From NCBI RefSeq assembly GCF_001050275.1, contig NZ_BBYA01000012.1, positions 62,001 through 126,000 of the forward strand: a DNA stretch of 64,000 nt. The letters run 5' to 3'. This DNA comes from Leptolinea tardivitalis (GTDB taxonomy: Bacteria > Chloroflexota > Anaerolineae > Anaerolineales > Anaerolineaceae). Of this stretch, positions 24,811 through 32,349 are shown piece by piece; position 1 is the stretch's first letter, and each line of letters begins with the position of its first letter. Both the position numbers and the translations under genes were made by a program. The notes beneath the pieces were generated by a model. The model worked only from the letters and a program-made list of their open reading frames with translations. It had not been told where the DNA came from and did not search any database.

Positions 24811-27585
24811 TTATGATAACCATCCCCGCTGACGGGCATAGTCAACGGCGTTCATGCGGTTATCAACTCCCAGTTTCCGGTAGATTTCTTTCACAAAGAA
24901 TCTCACGGTGTTTTTGCTGATAAAGAGTCTTTCAGCCGTTTCCTCATAGGTCAAACCGGCCGCGATCAGTCGCAGCACATCCAATTCGCGGATGGTGAGT
25001 ACATCATGTTCATCAACCGATTGTGTCAGGTTGGACGGATGCGGCACAACCTGAGCTGCTTCGTTGACGGGACGACAGAGGTTTACGAGCGATTCGACAA
25101 ATGCCCGTTTCTGGGGGTCTCCTGATTCTAAAGAGACCAGTCGTTTTAGAAGCGGGGAAATCACTGCCTGTTCTTCCAGAAATACCTGGCGATACCCTTC
25201 CGGTTCGGCCAGATCGACCGCCCGGTCTAAATCATCCATCGCAGACTCGGACTGCCCGGCAAGGCTGTGCAGGATGGCACGCAACAGGCAGGCATGCAGA
25301 TAGAAGCCGTTGCGTTGGGCCGCTGATGTTTCAGCCATCAGACTGTCTGCCAATGACATGGCGGAGGCAAGGTCAGCAGAAGAATGCCTCTCTCCGGCCG
25401 GGGTGTGTTGAGCCCGGTAAATGGCCAGTTTGAGCGCTGCCAGAAAAACGTTTTCATCCGGGTGGATGGGACGGTCTTCGAGGCGTCTCTGGTATGGATG
25501 GATCAACATTTCGGCGGAAAGATCGTCATTTTCTGCCAGGGCAAGGTCAACCTGAAGGTAAAGAAGATCAGGGAGGTACCATTGCGGAACCCCAAACGGA
25601 ATCAGGTCAGCTGCTTCGCGAAAAACCTCCCGCGCTGCTTGCAGGTCGCCTTCAGCAAGAAAGATGCGGCACAGGGCGGCTTTTCCGGCGATCAGAGTGG
25701 CATTGTGGCCTGATAACGTGCTTAAAGTAATACACTTTTCCAATTCCCGGCGGGCATCCTCCAACCGGTTCCAATCATAATAGACGCTCCCCAGGGATGA
25801 ATGAATGGCCCCCAGAATGGGTATCTGTTTATCACCAATTGCTTCCACCCGTTCAATGACCTGACTTGCCACCCGGGCGGCAAATTGCAACCGGCCGTAC
25901 TGTATACCCATCATACTGAGATATGAGGCTGCCAGTATTTCAGAAACCATACTCCCTTTGAGCCGGCTGAAATACATAGACTGCTGGTAGGCATCCACAG
26001 CTTTTTGAAATTCACCCAGTTGGCGGTAGGAACTCCCCAGTCCCAGGTATGCCACTCCCCGGATGTAGCTATCCTCTTCCCTGCATAACTCCAGTGCCTT
26101 TTCGGCCATCAGCCGGGCTTGATCCACTTTTCCTTTTATGGATTGCAGGAGGTTGGATTGCAGGGCAGACCATTCGGCCCGCAATTTGACAGCTTCTCTG
26201 GAGGAATGACCGTCAGAATTTTCAAGGGCAGAAATGGCGGAATCAGTTATACCAAGGTATTCTTCCACCAGGGCATATTTTCCGCGGAGCAGATACATCC
26301 AGGCAAATGACAGGTTCGTTTTTGGACTTCGACTATGCCATTCTGCCGGAATCAGTTTCAACCAATCGTCCAGACGGCGGGCATACCCGTACAGCATCAT
26401 TTCGGGCGCCGATTTTTCCAGCAGATCCATAACACGAGCATAATCTTGCACAACCAGGGCATGCTGGATGGCTTCCTGAAGCATATTGTTGTTTTCATAC
26501 CATTGGCTGGCGCGCCGGTGCAGGCTGGCCACTTCTTCGGGCGGTAGACGGTTTTGCTGGTTTCGCAGAAATTCGGCGAACAGGTGATGAAACCGGAACC
26601 AGTGCTGTTCATCGTCCAGTTGAACCAGGAACAGATTGGTGGAGAACAGGTGCTGCAACAGGGCTTGACCATCGATCCGGCCGGTAAGTGCATTGCACAG
26701 ATCACCGTTTAATCGCTCAAGGATGGCTATTCTTAATAAGAAAGACTGAATTTCTTCCGTCTGACGGTTGAGCACTTCTTCGGTCAGATAGCTTAAAATG
26801 AACCGTTTGCTGCCTCCCAATGAATGGATGATCCTGCCGGGTTCGGTTTGACCGCGCAGAGAGAGCCCTACAAGCTGAAGTCCGGCGACCCATCCTTCCG
26901 TCCGATCTTCCAGTGAATTTACTTCGTCCACCGATAGAGGCAACTCCATCATTTCGTGAAAGAAAGCTCCGGTTTCCTGCCGGGTAAACCGCAGGTCATC
27001 TGCACGGATTTCTGTGATCTGGTTATTGGCGCGGTGGCGCGAAAGGGGAAGCAATGGGTCTTCCCGCGTGATGACTACCAGGTGGAGATTGGGCGGCTGA
27101 CGTGAGATCAAATTTTCCAGCACGTCCATCAAGAAATTATTCTGGATCAGGTGAAAATCATCCAGCACCAGAAGAAATGGTTTTTCACAGGTAAGTATAT
27201 CTCTCTGTAGAATCGAAGCAATGTGCAGTGCCGGAGGAAGGGTTTCGATGGCCTGAAAATTTCCCAAACCGGTGCCGATCGAAGCTTTAACCGCCTGCAG
27301 AGCAGACACCAGGTAATAGAGAAAATTTCGTGGATCATCATCTGACGCATCCAGAGAAAGCCACGTAACCGGGCGGTCAACCGTTTGCAGCCACTCGACG
27401 ACGCAGGTGGTCTTCCCAAAACCTGCCGGAGCGGATACCAGAGTCAATGGGCGGCCGTCCTGTAATCCCTCATTTAATCGGCGGATCAGTCGGTCGCGCA
27501 CCACCCGCCCGGGTTGAAGGGCGGGTCGGTAGAGCTTTGTGGAAACAGGTATCAGACTGGCTATTTCATTTATTTGAGGATTCAC
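24811..27585 (-). CDS. Large ATP-binding LuxR-family regulator (MalT/LAL type)
   Basis: A 924-residue signal-transduction ATPase of the STAND class. The P-loop SAPAGFGKTT is at residues 51-60, the Walker B segment is FLLVLDDFHLI near residue 140, and a long helical repeat (TPR-like) sensor region covers about residues 350-820. The C-terminal LuxR helix-turn-helix reads LTIRELDVLRLIAAGLTYEE followed by LFISKNTVRFFVKEIYRKLG (about residues 860-905). Like MalT it probably forms an oligomer on ATP and inducer binding and activates promoters. The inducer is unknown. The nearest possible targets are the flavodoxin genes downstream on the same strand (119 bases away) and the UroD-like gene, which is divergent. 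Confidence 0.92.
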   Translation of the reverse strand: MNPQINEIASLIPVSTKLYRPALQPGRVVRDRLIRRLNEGLQDGRPLTLVSAPAGFGKTTCVVEWLQTVDRPVTWLSLDASDDDPRNFLYYLVSALQAVKASIGTGLGNFQAIETLPPALHIASILQRDILTCEKPFLLVLDDFHLIQNNFLMDVLENLISRQPPNLHLVVITREDPLLPLSRHRANNQITEIRADDLRFTRQETGAFFHEMMELPLSVDEVNSLEDRTEGWVAGLQLVGLSLRGQTEPGRIIHSLGGSKRFILSYLTEEVLNRQTEEIQSFLLRIAILERLNGDLCNALTGRIDGQALLQHLFSTNLFLVQLDDEQHWFRFHHLFAEFLRNQQNRLPPEEVASLHRRASQWYENNNMLQEAIQHALVVQDYARVMDLLEKSAPEMMLYGYARRLDDWLKLIPAEWHSRSPKTNLSFAWMYLLRGKYALVEEYLGITDSAISALENSDGHSSREAVKLRAEWSALQSNLLQSIKGKVDQARLMAEKALELCREEDSYIRGVAYLGLGSSYRQLGEFQKAVDAYQQSMYFSRLKGSMVSEILAASYLSMMGIQYGRLQFAARVASQVIERVEAIGDKQIPILGAIHSSLGSVYYDWNRLEDARRELEKCITLSTLSGHNATLIAGKAALCRIFLAEGDLQAAREVFREAADLIPFGVPQWYLPDLLYLQVDLALAENDDLSAEMLIHPYQRRLEDRPIHPDENVFLAALKLAIYRAQHTPAGERHSSADLASAMSLADSLMAETSAAQRNGFYLHACLLRAILHSLAGQSESAMDDLDRAVDLAEPEGYRQVFLEEQAVISPLLKRLVSLESGDPQKRAFVESLVNLCRPVNEAAQVVPHPSNLTQSVDEHDVLTIRELDVLRLIAAGLTYEETAERLFISKNTVRFFVKEIYRKLGVDNRMNAVDYARQRGWLS

Positions 27586-27698
27586 TGGTCTGATTATACA
27601 AAATTAAACCGGAAACAATGTGCGATCCTGTTTTCGCCTGTTGGCCCGGATGACCAAATGATCAGGCCAAAATGGTGGTGAACTCGCCGCTGCCGGGC

Positions 27699-27704
27699 TA
27701 CAAT
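27699..27704 (+). promoter_or_regulatory. -10 box of the UroD-like gene (leaderless type)
   Basis: TACAAT ends seven bases before the ATG at 27712, and there is no ribosome-binding site between them. Transcription would begin at or next to the ATG. The -35 region is weak (TGGTGA at the 17-base spacing). Confidence 0.45.
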
Positions 27705-27711
27705 CAATATC

Positions 27712-28836
27712 ATGACAACCAGCCGAAACCGTGTTCTGACCGCATTAAGTCACCGGCAGCCTGACCGTACGCCGGTTGACCTGTTGGCCGTCCCATCCAT
27801 CTGGGACAAATTGATGGCACATTTTAATGTGCACAACCGCGAGGAAGTCCTCCGGGCTTTGCAGGTGGATTGCCGCCGGGTTTCTTATGATTCATATGCC
27901 ATTCCGCCGGAGCGGGTAACCGCCGGCGGGGTGGTTGACTGGACGGACCATCCGGCCTGTACCACCACGGAGCGGGTCTACCGGCTGCGAAAAAATGACC
28001 GTCTGATGGACATCTGGGGTGCCTGCCGCCGGTTGGCGGAGAATCCATTCGGTGTCTATGAGGAACTGGCGGAATATCCGCTTGCCAAAGCTGATTCGAT
28101 TGCGGATCTGGCCGCCTATGAATGGCCGTCGCCGGATTGGTTTGATTTTTCGGGATTATCGGCGGAAATTAAAGAGCTGGACTCTGCCGGGGAAGTTCAC
28201 ATCCGCTACCGTATCGGTTCACTGTTTGAGACCGCCTGGTCACTGCGCGGATTCGAGCAAACACTGATAGACCTGGCGGAATCACCCGACATACCGGGTT
28301 ATTTGATGGACCGCATTCTCGAAGTGCATCTGGCCAACCTGGATGCTGCTGTCAGGGCATCTGGCGGCCGGCTGGATATGGTGTACTACTACGATGACCT
28401 GGCCAGTATGGAAAACCTGCTGATGAGTCCGGCGGCCTACCGGCGGATCATTAAACCCCGGCAGGAAAAACTGCTTGAGGCGGCGCGGTCATACAACCTG
28501 CCGGTGATGTACCATTGCGACGGCTCTATCATCAAGCTGATTCCTGACCTGATAGATCTGGGAGTTACGCTGTTGAATCCCATTCAGGTAAATGCCAGAG
28601 ATATGTCTGCCGCCAGCCTCAAGGAAAAGTTTGGCGACAGGCTCAGTTTTCACGGCGGGGTGGATATTGTCAACCTGCTGCCAAAGGGGACGGTTGAGGA
28701 TGTGCGGCAGGGTGTGAAAGACCTGGTGAACATCCTCGGGCATGACGGAGGCTACATTCTGGCGCCTTCACATCACCTGCAGGGTGATACTCCGCTGGAA
28801 AATGTTCTGGCCATGTATGATCCTTCCCTGCGGTAA
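27712..28836 (+). CDS. Uroporphyrinogen decarboxylase-family protein (MtaA/CmuA-like)
   Basis: This 374-residue TIM-barrel protein is of the URO-D superfamily. The superfamily includes haem-biosynthetic HemE and the corrinoid-dependent methyltransferases MtaA, MtbA and CmuA, which move methyl groups to coenzyme M or tetrahydrofolate. The features that point to the methyltransferase branch are the C-terminal HGGVDIVNLLPKGTVEDV and GYILAPSHHLQGDTPLENV, and VMYHCDGSIIKLIPDLIDLGV, in which the cysteine and histidine would be zinc ligands. The N-terminal Arg-rich motif of HemE is not evident. No corrinoid protein is next door, so the substrate is unknown. A TACAAT box directly before the ATG and the missing ribosome site suggest a leaderless message. 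Confidence 0.82.
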   Translation: MTTSRNRVLTALSHRQPDRTPVDLLAVPSIWDKLMAHFNVHNREEVLRALQVDCRRVSYDSYAIPPERVTAGGVVDWTDHPACTTTERVYRLRKNDRLMDIWGACRRLAENPFGVYEELAEYPLAKADSIADLAAYEWPSPDWFDFSGLSAEIKELDSAGEVHIRYRIGSLFETAWSLRGFEQTLIDLAESPDIPGYLMDRILEVHLANLDAAVRASGGRLDMVYYYDDLASMENLLMSPAAYRRIIKPRQEKLLEAARSYNLPVMYHCDGSIIKLIPDLIDLGVTLLNPIQVNARDMSAASLKEKFGDRLSFHGGVDIVNLLPKGTVEDVRQGVKDLVNILGHDGGYILAPSHHLQGDTPLENVLAMYDPSLR

Positions 28837-28866
28837 GGCGGGGCAGGGAGAATCTTGTTTCCTGTA

Positions 28867-28901
28867 CAATAGAACCGGACAAACCGGTTCTATTGTTTTT
28901 T
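28867..28901 (+). terminator. Rho-independent terminator of the UroD-like gene
   Basis: CAATAGAACCGG (28867-28878) pairs perfectly with CCGGTTCTATTG (28884-28895) around a 5-base loop, followed by six T. The right arm contains the stop codon of the convergent PTS IIB gene, so the hairpin serves the plus strand, while the minus strand lacks a T-run. Confidence 0.85.
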
Positions 28902-29192
28902 CTGCAAAATCTGTTCCACAACCGGGATCAGTTTTTCTTCGATTTCTTTCTCACTGAACAGGTTATTGATCAGCACATAGGGTGTGCCGTTTTTATCCAG
29001 CGATGATTCGAAGGCTGGCGTGGTGACGATCAAGTCGCTGAAATTGGCGATCCCTCGGCCGGTTTGCAGGTCTGCCTGTTCATATTCGAAATCGCGTTCA
29101 TTATAGCCGTGGCGGGCGAGAACTCTCTCAATCCCCATCTTTACCAGTAAACTGCTGCCGACACCCATACCGCACATGCATACGATCTTCAT
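28890..29192 (-). CDS. PTS sugar transporter IIB component (ascorbate/galactitol type), orphan
   Basis: A 100-residue cytoplasmic phosphocarrier domain. The phosphorylated cysteine lies in CMCGMGVGSSLLVKM, the CxxGxGxS P-loop-like motif at residues 5-16 that marks PTS_IIB of the lactose/cellobiose and ascorbate/galactitol families; the tail KNGTPYVLINNLFS suits the SgaB/GatB branch. A IIB normally takes phosphate from IIA and passes it to sugar in IIC, but neither lies nearby. The open frame reaches 29348; the ATG at 29192 with GAGGACACTGGT upstream starts right at the IIB fold. Enzyme I and an HPr-like protein are encoded 30 kb away. It may be regulatory or belong with genes outside the window. 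Confidence 0.85.
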   Translation of the reverse strand: MKIVCMCGMGVGSSLLVKMGIERVLARHGYNERDFEYEQADLQTGRGIANFSDLIVTTPAFESSLDKNGTPYVLINNLFSEKEIEEKLIPVVEQILQKKQ

Positions 29193-29460
29193 ACCAGTGT
29201 CCTCTTTTCTACCAAATAACTGTGAATAAGATGATGTTCTGATATTGCGTATAGACACTAAGTAACAAATACATGTTGCTTTATTCATTATAGGAATAAA
29301 CGAAGAGATGAAAGTCACAGAAACATCACCCGGCAACTTAAATTTCATGGATATTTGTTACACTGGATATTATTGAATGGTCTGATCAGACGGGCGGTTG
29401 CGGTACAATTTTGTCATAATTATTGGATTTGCATCAAAATGATTCATCGGGGAGATAACC

Positions 29461-30546
29461 ATGCAGCTACATGTGGTCGGGGGATTTCTGGGAAGCGGCA
29501 AATCGACAGCCATTGCTACGGCCTGCAAATCGCTGGCCGCCCGCAAATTGACGGCCGGTGTGATCACCAATGACCAGGGGAAATACCTGGTGGATACCGC
29601 CTTCTATGACATGCTGAAAATCCCGGCCGTGCAGGTAACCGGCGGTTGTTTTTGCTGCAACTATGATGACCTGAACAGCAAGCTCGACCGTCTGGTTCAC
29701 ACCGTGCAGCCTGATGTGGTCTTTGCCGAAGCGGTGGGTTCCTGTGCCGATGTGGTGGCCACGGTGATCAAACCCTTGCATGAGCTGGAAAAAACCATCG
29801 GCAGCAAGGCTACCTACTCGGTGTTCGCTGATACACGCCTTTGCTCCGATTGGCTGGACGGCCGTGAAACTCCATTCAGCGAGCCGGTCATGTACCTTTA
29901 CAGCAAACAGATCGAAGAAGCCGGATTGCTGGTGTTGAACAAACGCAATCTGGTGTCACCGGAGAAAGCCCGTTTGACGATGGAGGCAGCCCGCAGTCGA
30001 TTCCCGGGGAAATCCATCCGCCTCCAGAATTCGCTGGACCTGCTGCAAGTGGATGCCTGGCTGGACGAACTATCCAACCAGGCACGGCAAGGCATAGCCC
30101 CGGCTTCCCTGCAGATTGACTACAACCGTTATGCCGCCAGTCTGACGGCGATTGGCTGGCTTGACAGCCGGCTGCAAATTTCAATGACGTCGTATACAGA
30201 CCTGCGTCAGTTGATGGTGGACTGGGTGGCGGGCTTGAACCGTGAATTGCATAACCATTCCATCGGGGTGGGGCATATTAAGATTATGTTGAAGTGCGGC
30301 CACACGGAATCAAGGGTCAGCCTGACGGCCGGTGATACGGCAGGTTGGCGGGCGCAGATCCCCGATATGCACGGCAAAGAGCTGAATCTCCTCCTTAATG
30401 CACGCGCTGAAACCGATCCGGCGCTGCTGCGGGAACTGGTCATCCGGTCTCTGGAAGCGGCGGTGAATGGAAAGGGGCAGGTGCAGGAAAAAGACACTGA
30501 AGCCTTCACCCTTCCGTACCCCAAACCGAAACGCCGGGTGCCGTAA
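29461..30546 (+). CDS. CobW/G3E-family GTPase
   Basis: A 361-residue P-loop GTPase of the COG0523 group, metallochaperones for zinc, cobalt or nitrile hydratase iron. The Walker A motif is GGFLGSGKST (residues 7-16), the metal-binding GGCFCC lies at about residues 60-65, and EAVGSCADVVATVI matches the E(x)xGxxxP-like block, with serine and cysteine in place of the usual residues. LVLNKRNLV is the NKxD guanine-specificity motif with Asp changed. The C-terminal CobW_C domain is replaced by about 130 residues I do not recognise. It is followed 58 bases later by an isoprenoid-synthase-like gene. GGGGAGATAACC precedes the ATG. The metal or client protein is unknown. Confidence 0.82.
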   Translation: MQLHVVGGFLGSGKSTAIATACKSLAARKLTAGVITNDQGKYLVDTAFYDMLKIPAVQVTGGCFCCNYDDLNSKLDRLVHTVQPDVVFAEAVGSCADVVATVIKPLHELEKTIGSKATYSVFADTRLCSDWLDGRETPFSEPVMYLYSKQIEEAGLLVLNKRNLVSPEKARLTMEAARSRFPGKSIRLQNSLDLLQVDAWLDELSNQARQGIAPASLQIDYNRYAASLTAIGWLDSRLQISMTSYTDLRQLMVDWVAGLNRELHNHSIGVGHIKIMLKCGHTESRVSLTAGDTAGWRAQIPDMHGKELNLLLNARAETDPALLRELVIRSLEAAVNGKGQVQEKDTEAFTLPYPKPKRRVP

Positions 30547-30604
30547 TTTCTGGAAGTGGTTTCCAGAGCGAATCTACGGGATCCGGTTTTATGGGGAGAG
30601 AAAA

Positions 30605-31630
30605 ATGACACAAAAAACGGCATTTGAAAAGTTCGCCCCGGCAATACTACAGGTCTTTCATCGCAACAGGGAAGCCTTCTGGGCGGCCATCATGGCGCCT
30701 TTCCTGGTCAATCAAACCACGTTTGTATCCTGGCTGCAGAATGCGAGAGTGGATATCGGGCTTCTCTCTGCATTCAAGGGGTTGGATGATCAGGCAAAAC
30801 AGGTATTGCGTGATTTTAGCGCCCCGCTCGGGTTGGATGTGACAACGTGGGAGAGTAACCGACTCCAATATTTCAAAGATGCCTATCCCGTGTTTGCCTT
30901 TCTGGCGGTGTGGATGGACGAAGAAGGGCTTGATGAGCTGCTGGAAAATTTTGTCGATATTTTACGTGCCGGTGTCTATGCTGTAGCCGGTTATGGCATC
31001 CTGGATGTCAATGTAGACAGCCGGTCTCCCTCACCGGTGGAAATTCTGACGGCTCAGGCTCTGATTTCGGAATATGAAACCCTGGCCTTGCGAATCTTTG
31101 GAATTTCTCGTGTGAATCTGGATATCATGCAGCGAATGCGCACACTTTTCCTGGAAGCAGAGATCAGGGAAAAATCCATGCGAGGTGTGGCCAGTCCATA
31201 TCGTTTGGACAAACCGGAAGAACTTGGAGCCAAAGGCGCCAATTCTGTCACCCCTTTTATGCTCAGCCTGGAGAGACTTGGCAAAGCCGCTCTGGTGGAT
31301 GATTACTGGGAAGTATTTTTACTCTTTGGCGCGGCAATTCAGATGATTGATGACTGGAATGATCTGGAAGATGATCTGGCAAACGGGCATTATTCCTATG
31401 TGACGCTGGGGGTTGAATACCTCAATCTTCACGATGATCCCGGAAAAACCGCCCGGATTCTTCGGGAAGATCAAAAGCACATTCGAGACACCTACACCTG
31501 CAGCAAAGAAATGATCGCCCGAGCCCGGTTAATTCTGGACCGGTTGAAGGATCCATGCCTTGTCAGGTTTGTTGATGTAACAGAAGCGCGGCTTGATGTT
31601 TTCTTTCAAAAAGAGCTGAAGATGGCCTGA
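30605..31630 (+). CDS. Class I isoprenoid synthase-like protein
   Basis: A 341-residue all-helical protein that looks like a divergent trans-prenyltransferase (polyprenyl synthetase fold). The segment QMIDDWNDLEDDLANG near residue 252 corresponds to the second aspartate-rich motif DDxxD. The first aspartate-rich motif is degenerate: LDVNVD near residue 137 is the best candidate. Classical enzymes need both to hold Mg-diphosphate, so activity on allylic diphosphates is uncertain. The ATG at 30605 follows GGGGAGAGAAAA; the longer frame from 30467 overlaps the CobW gene. It is the last gene of the plus-strand set and stops 4 bases before the convergent kdpE. Confidence 0.6.
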   Translation: MTQKTAFEKFAPAILQVFHRNREAFWAAIMAPFLVNQTTFVSWLQNARVDIGLLSAFKGLDDQAKQVLRDFSAPLGLDVTTWESNRLQYFKDAYPVFAFLAVWMDEEGLDELLENFVDILRAGVYAVAGYGILDVNVDSRSPSPVEILTAQALISEYETLALRIFGISRVNLDIMQRMRTLFLEAEIREKSMRGVASPYRLDKPEELGAKGANSVTPFMLSLERLGKAALVDDYWEVFLLFGAAIQMIDDWNDLEDDLANGHYSYVTLGVEYLNLHDDPGKTARILREDQKHIRDTYTCSKEMIARARLILDRLKDPCLVRFVDVTEARLDVFFQKELKMA

Positions 31631-31634
31631 AGGT

Positions 31635-32324
31635 TTATTCGAGCGATCTTAACCGGTATCCCACGCCCAGTTCCGTGAGGATGTATTCGGGTTTTGAGGG
31701 ATTGCTTTCCAGTTTTCGACGCAAGTTGGCAATATTCACCCGCAGGAGCCGGTCTTCATCTTCATAGGCGGTTCCCCAGACCTGTGTGATGAGCTGCCGG
31801 TGGGTCATCACTTTGCCTGAATTTTGTGCGAGGGTTTTAAGAAGGTCAAATTCGGTGGGAGTCAGGGTGATATCCTGACCCGCGAGGTTCACCCGGTGAC
31901 GTGCCAAATCGATCTGTAAACCGCCGACCGAATAGGTGGATGTTCCCTCCGGGGTGACAACCCGGCGCATCACCACGCGGATGCGTGCCATGAGTTCCCC
32001 CACGCCAAAAGGTTTGGTCAGATAATCGTCAGCGCCAGCATCCAGCGCCTGAACCTTGTCCTGTTCCTGATTGCGCACCGATAAGATAATGATGGGTATC
32101 TGGCTCCATTCCCGCAGCCGCCGCGTTACCTCCACACCATCCAAATCTGGCAAACCGAGATCGAGAATTAGAAGATCCGGTCGACGGTTCACGACCATTT
32201 CAATGGCGTCTTGACCGCAGTTGGCTTCGAAAATGGTATTTCCATGGGCCGATAAGGTTGCCCTGAGGAACCTTCGGATTTCAATTTCATCATCAACTAT
32301 CAGAATTCGCAGGCTGTCTGTCAT
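31635..32324 (-). CDS. kdpE: Response regulator KdpE
   Basis: A 229-residue OmpR/PhoB-type response regulator. The receiver domain has the acidic pair DDE near residue 11, the phosphorylated Asp in LLILDLGLPDLDG (about residue 54), and Lys in YLTKPFG (about residue 103). The C-terminal winged helix contains LTPTEFDLLKTLAQNSGKVMTHRQL and ends with GVGYRL. It is encoded directly after kdpD, the normal partner, and closes the kdp operon on the minus strand. It should activate kdp when potassium is low. A direct repeat near 39918-39935 with 11-bp spacing, in front of the operon, is a candidate binding site. Confidence 0.95.
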   Translation of the reverse strand: MTDSLRILIVDDEIEIRRFLRATLSAHGNTIFEANCGQDAIEMVVNRRPDLLILDLGLPDLDGVEVTRRLREWSQIPIIILSVRNQEQDKVQALDAGADDYLTKPFGVGELMARIRVVMRRVVTPEGTSTYSVGGLQIDLARHRVNLAGQDITLTPTEFDLLKTLAQNSGKVMTHRQLITQVWGTAYEDEDRLLRVNIANLRRKLESNPSKPEYILTELGVGYRLRSLE

Positions 32325-32349
32325 TCGTAAAGAACTCCCTGCCAGCTCA

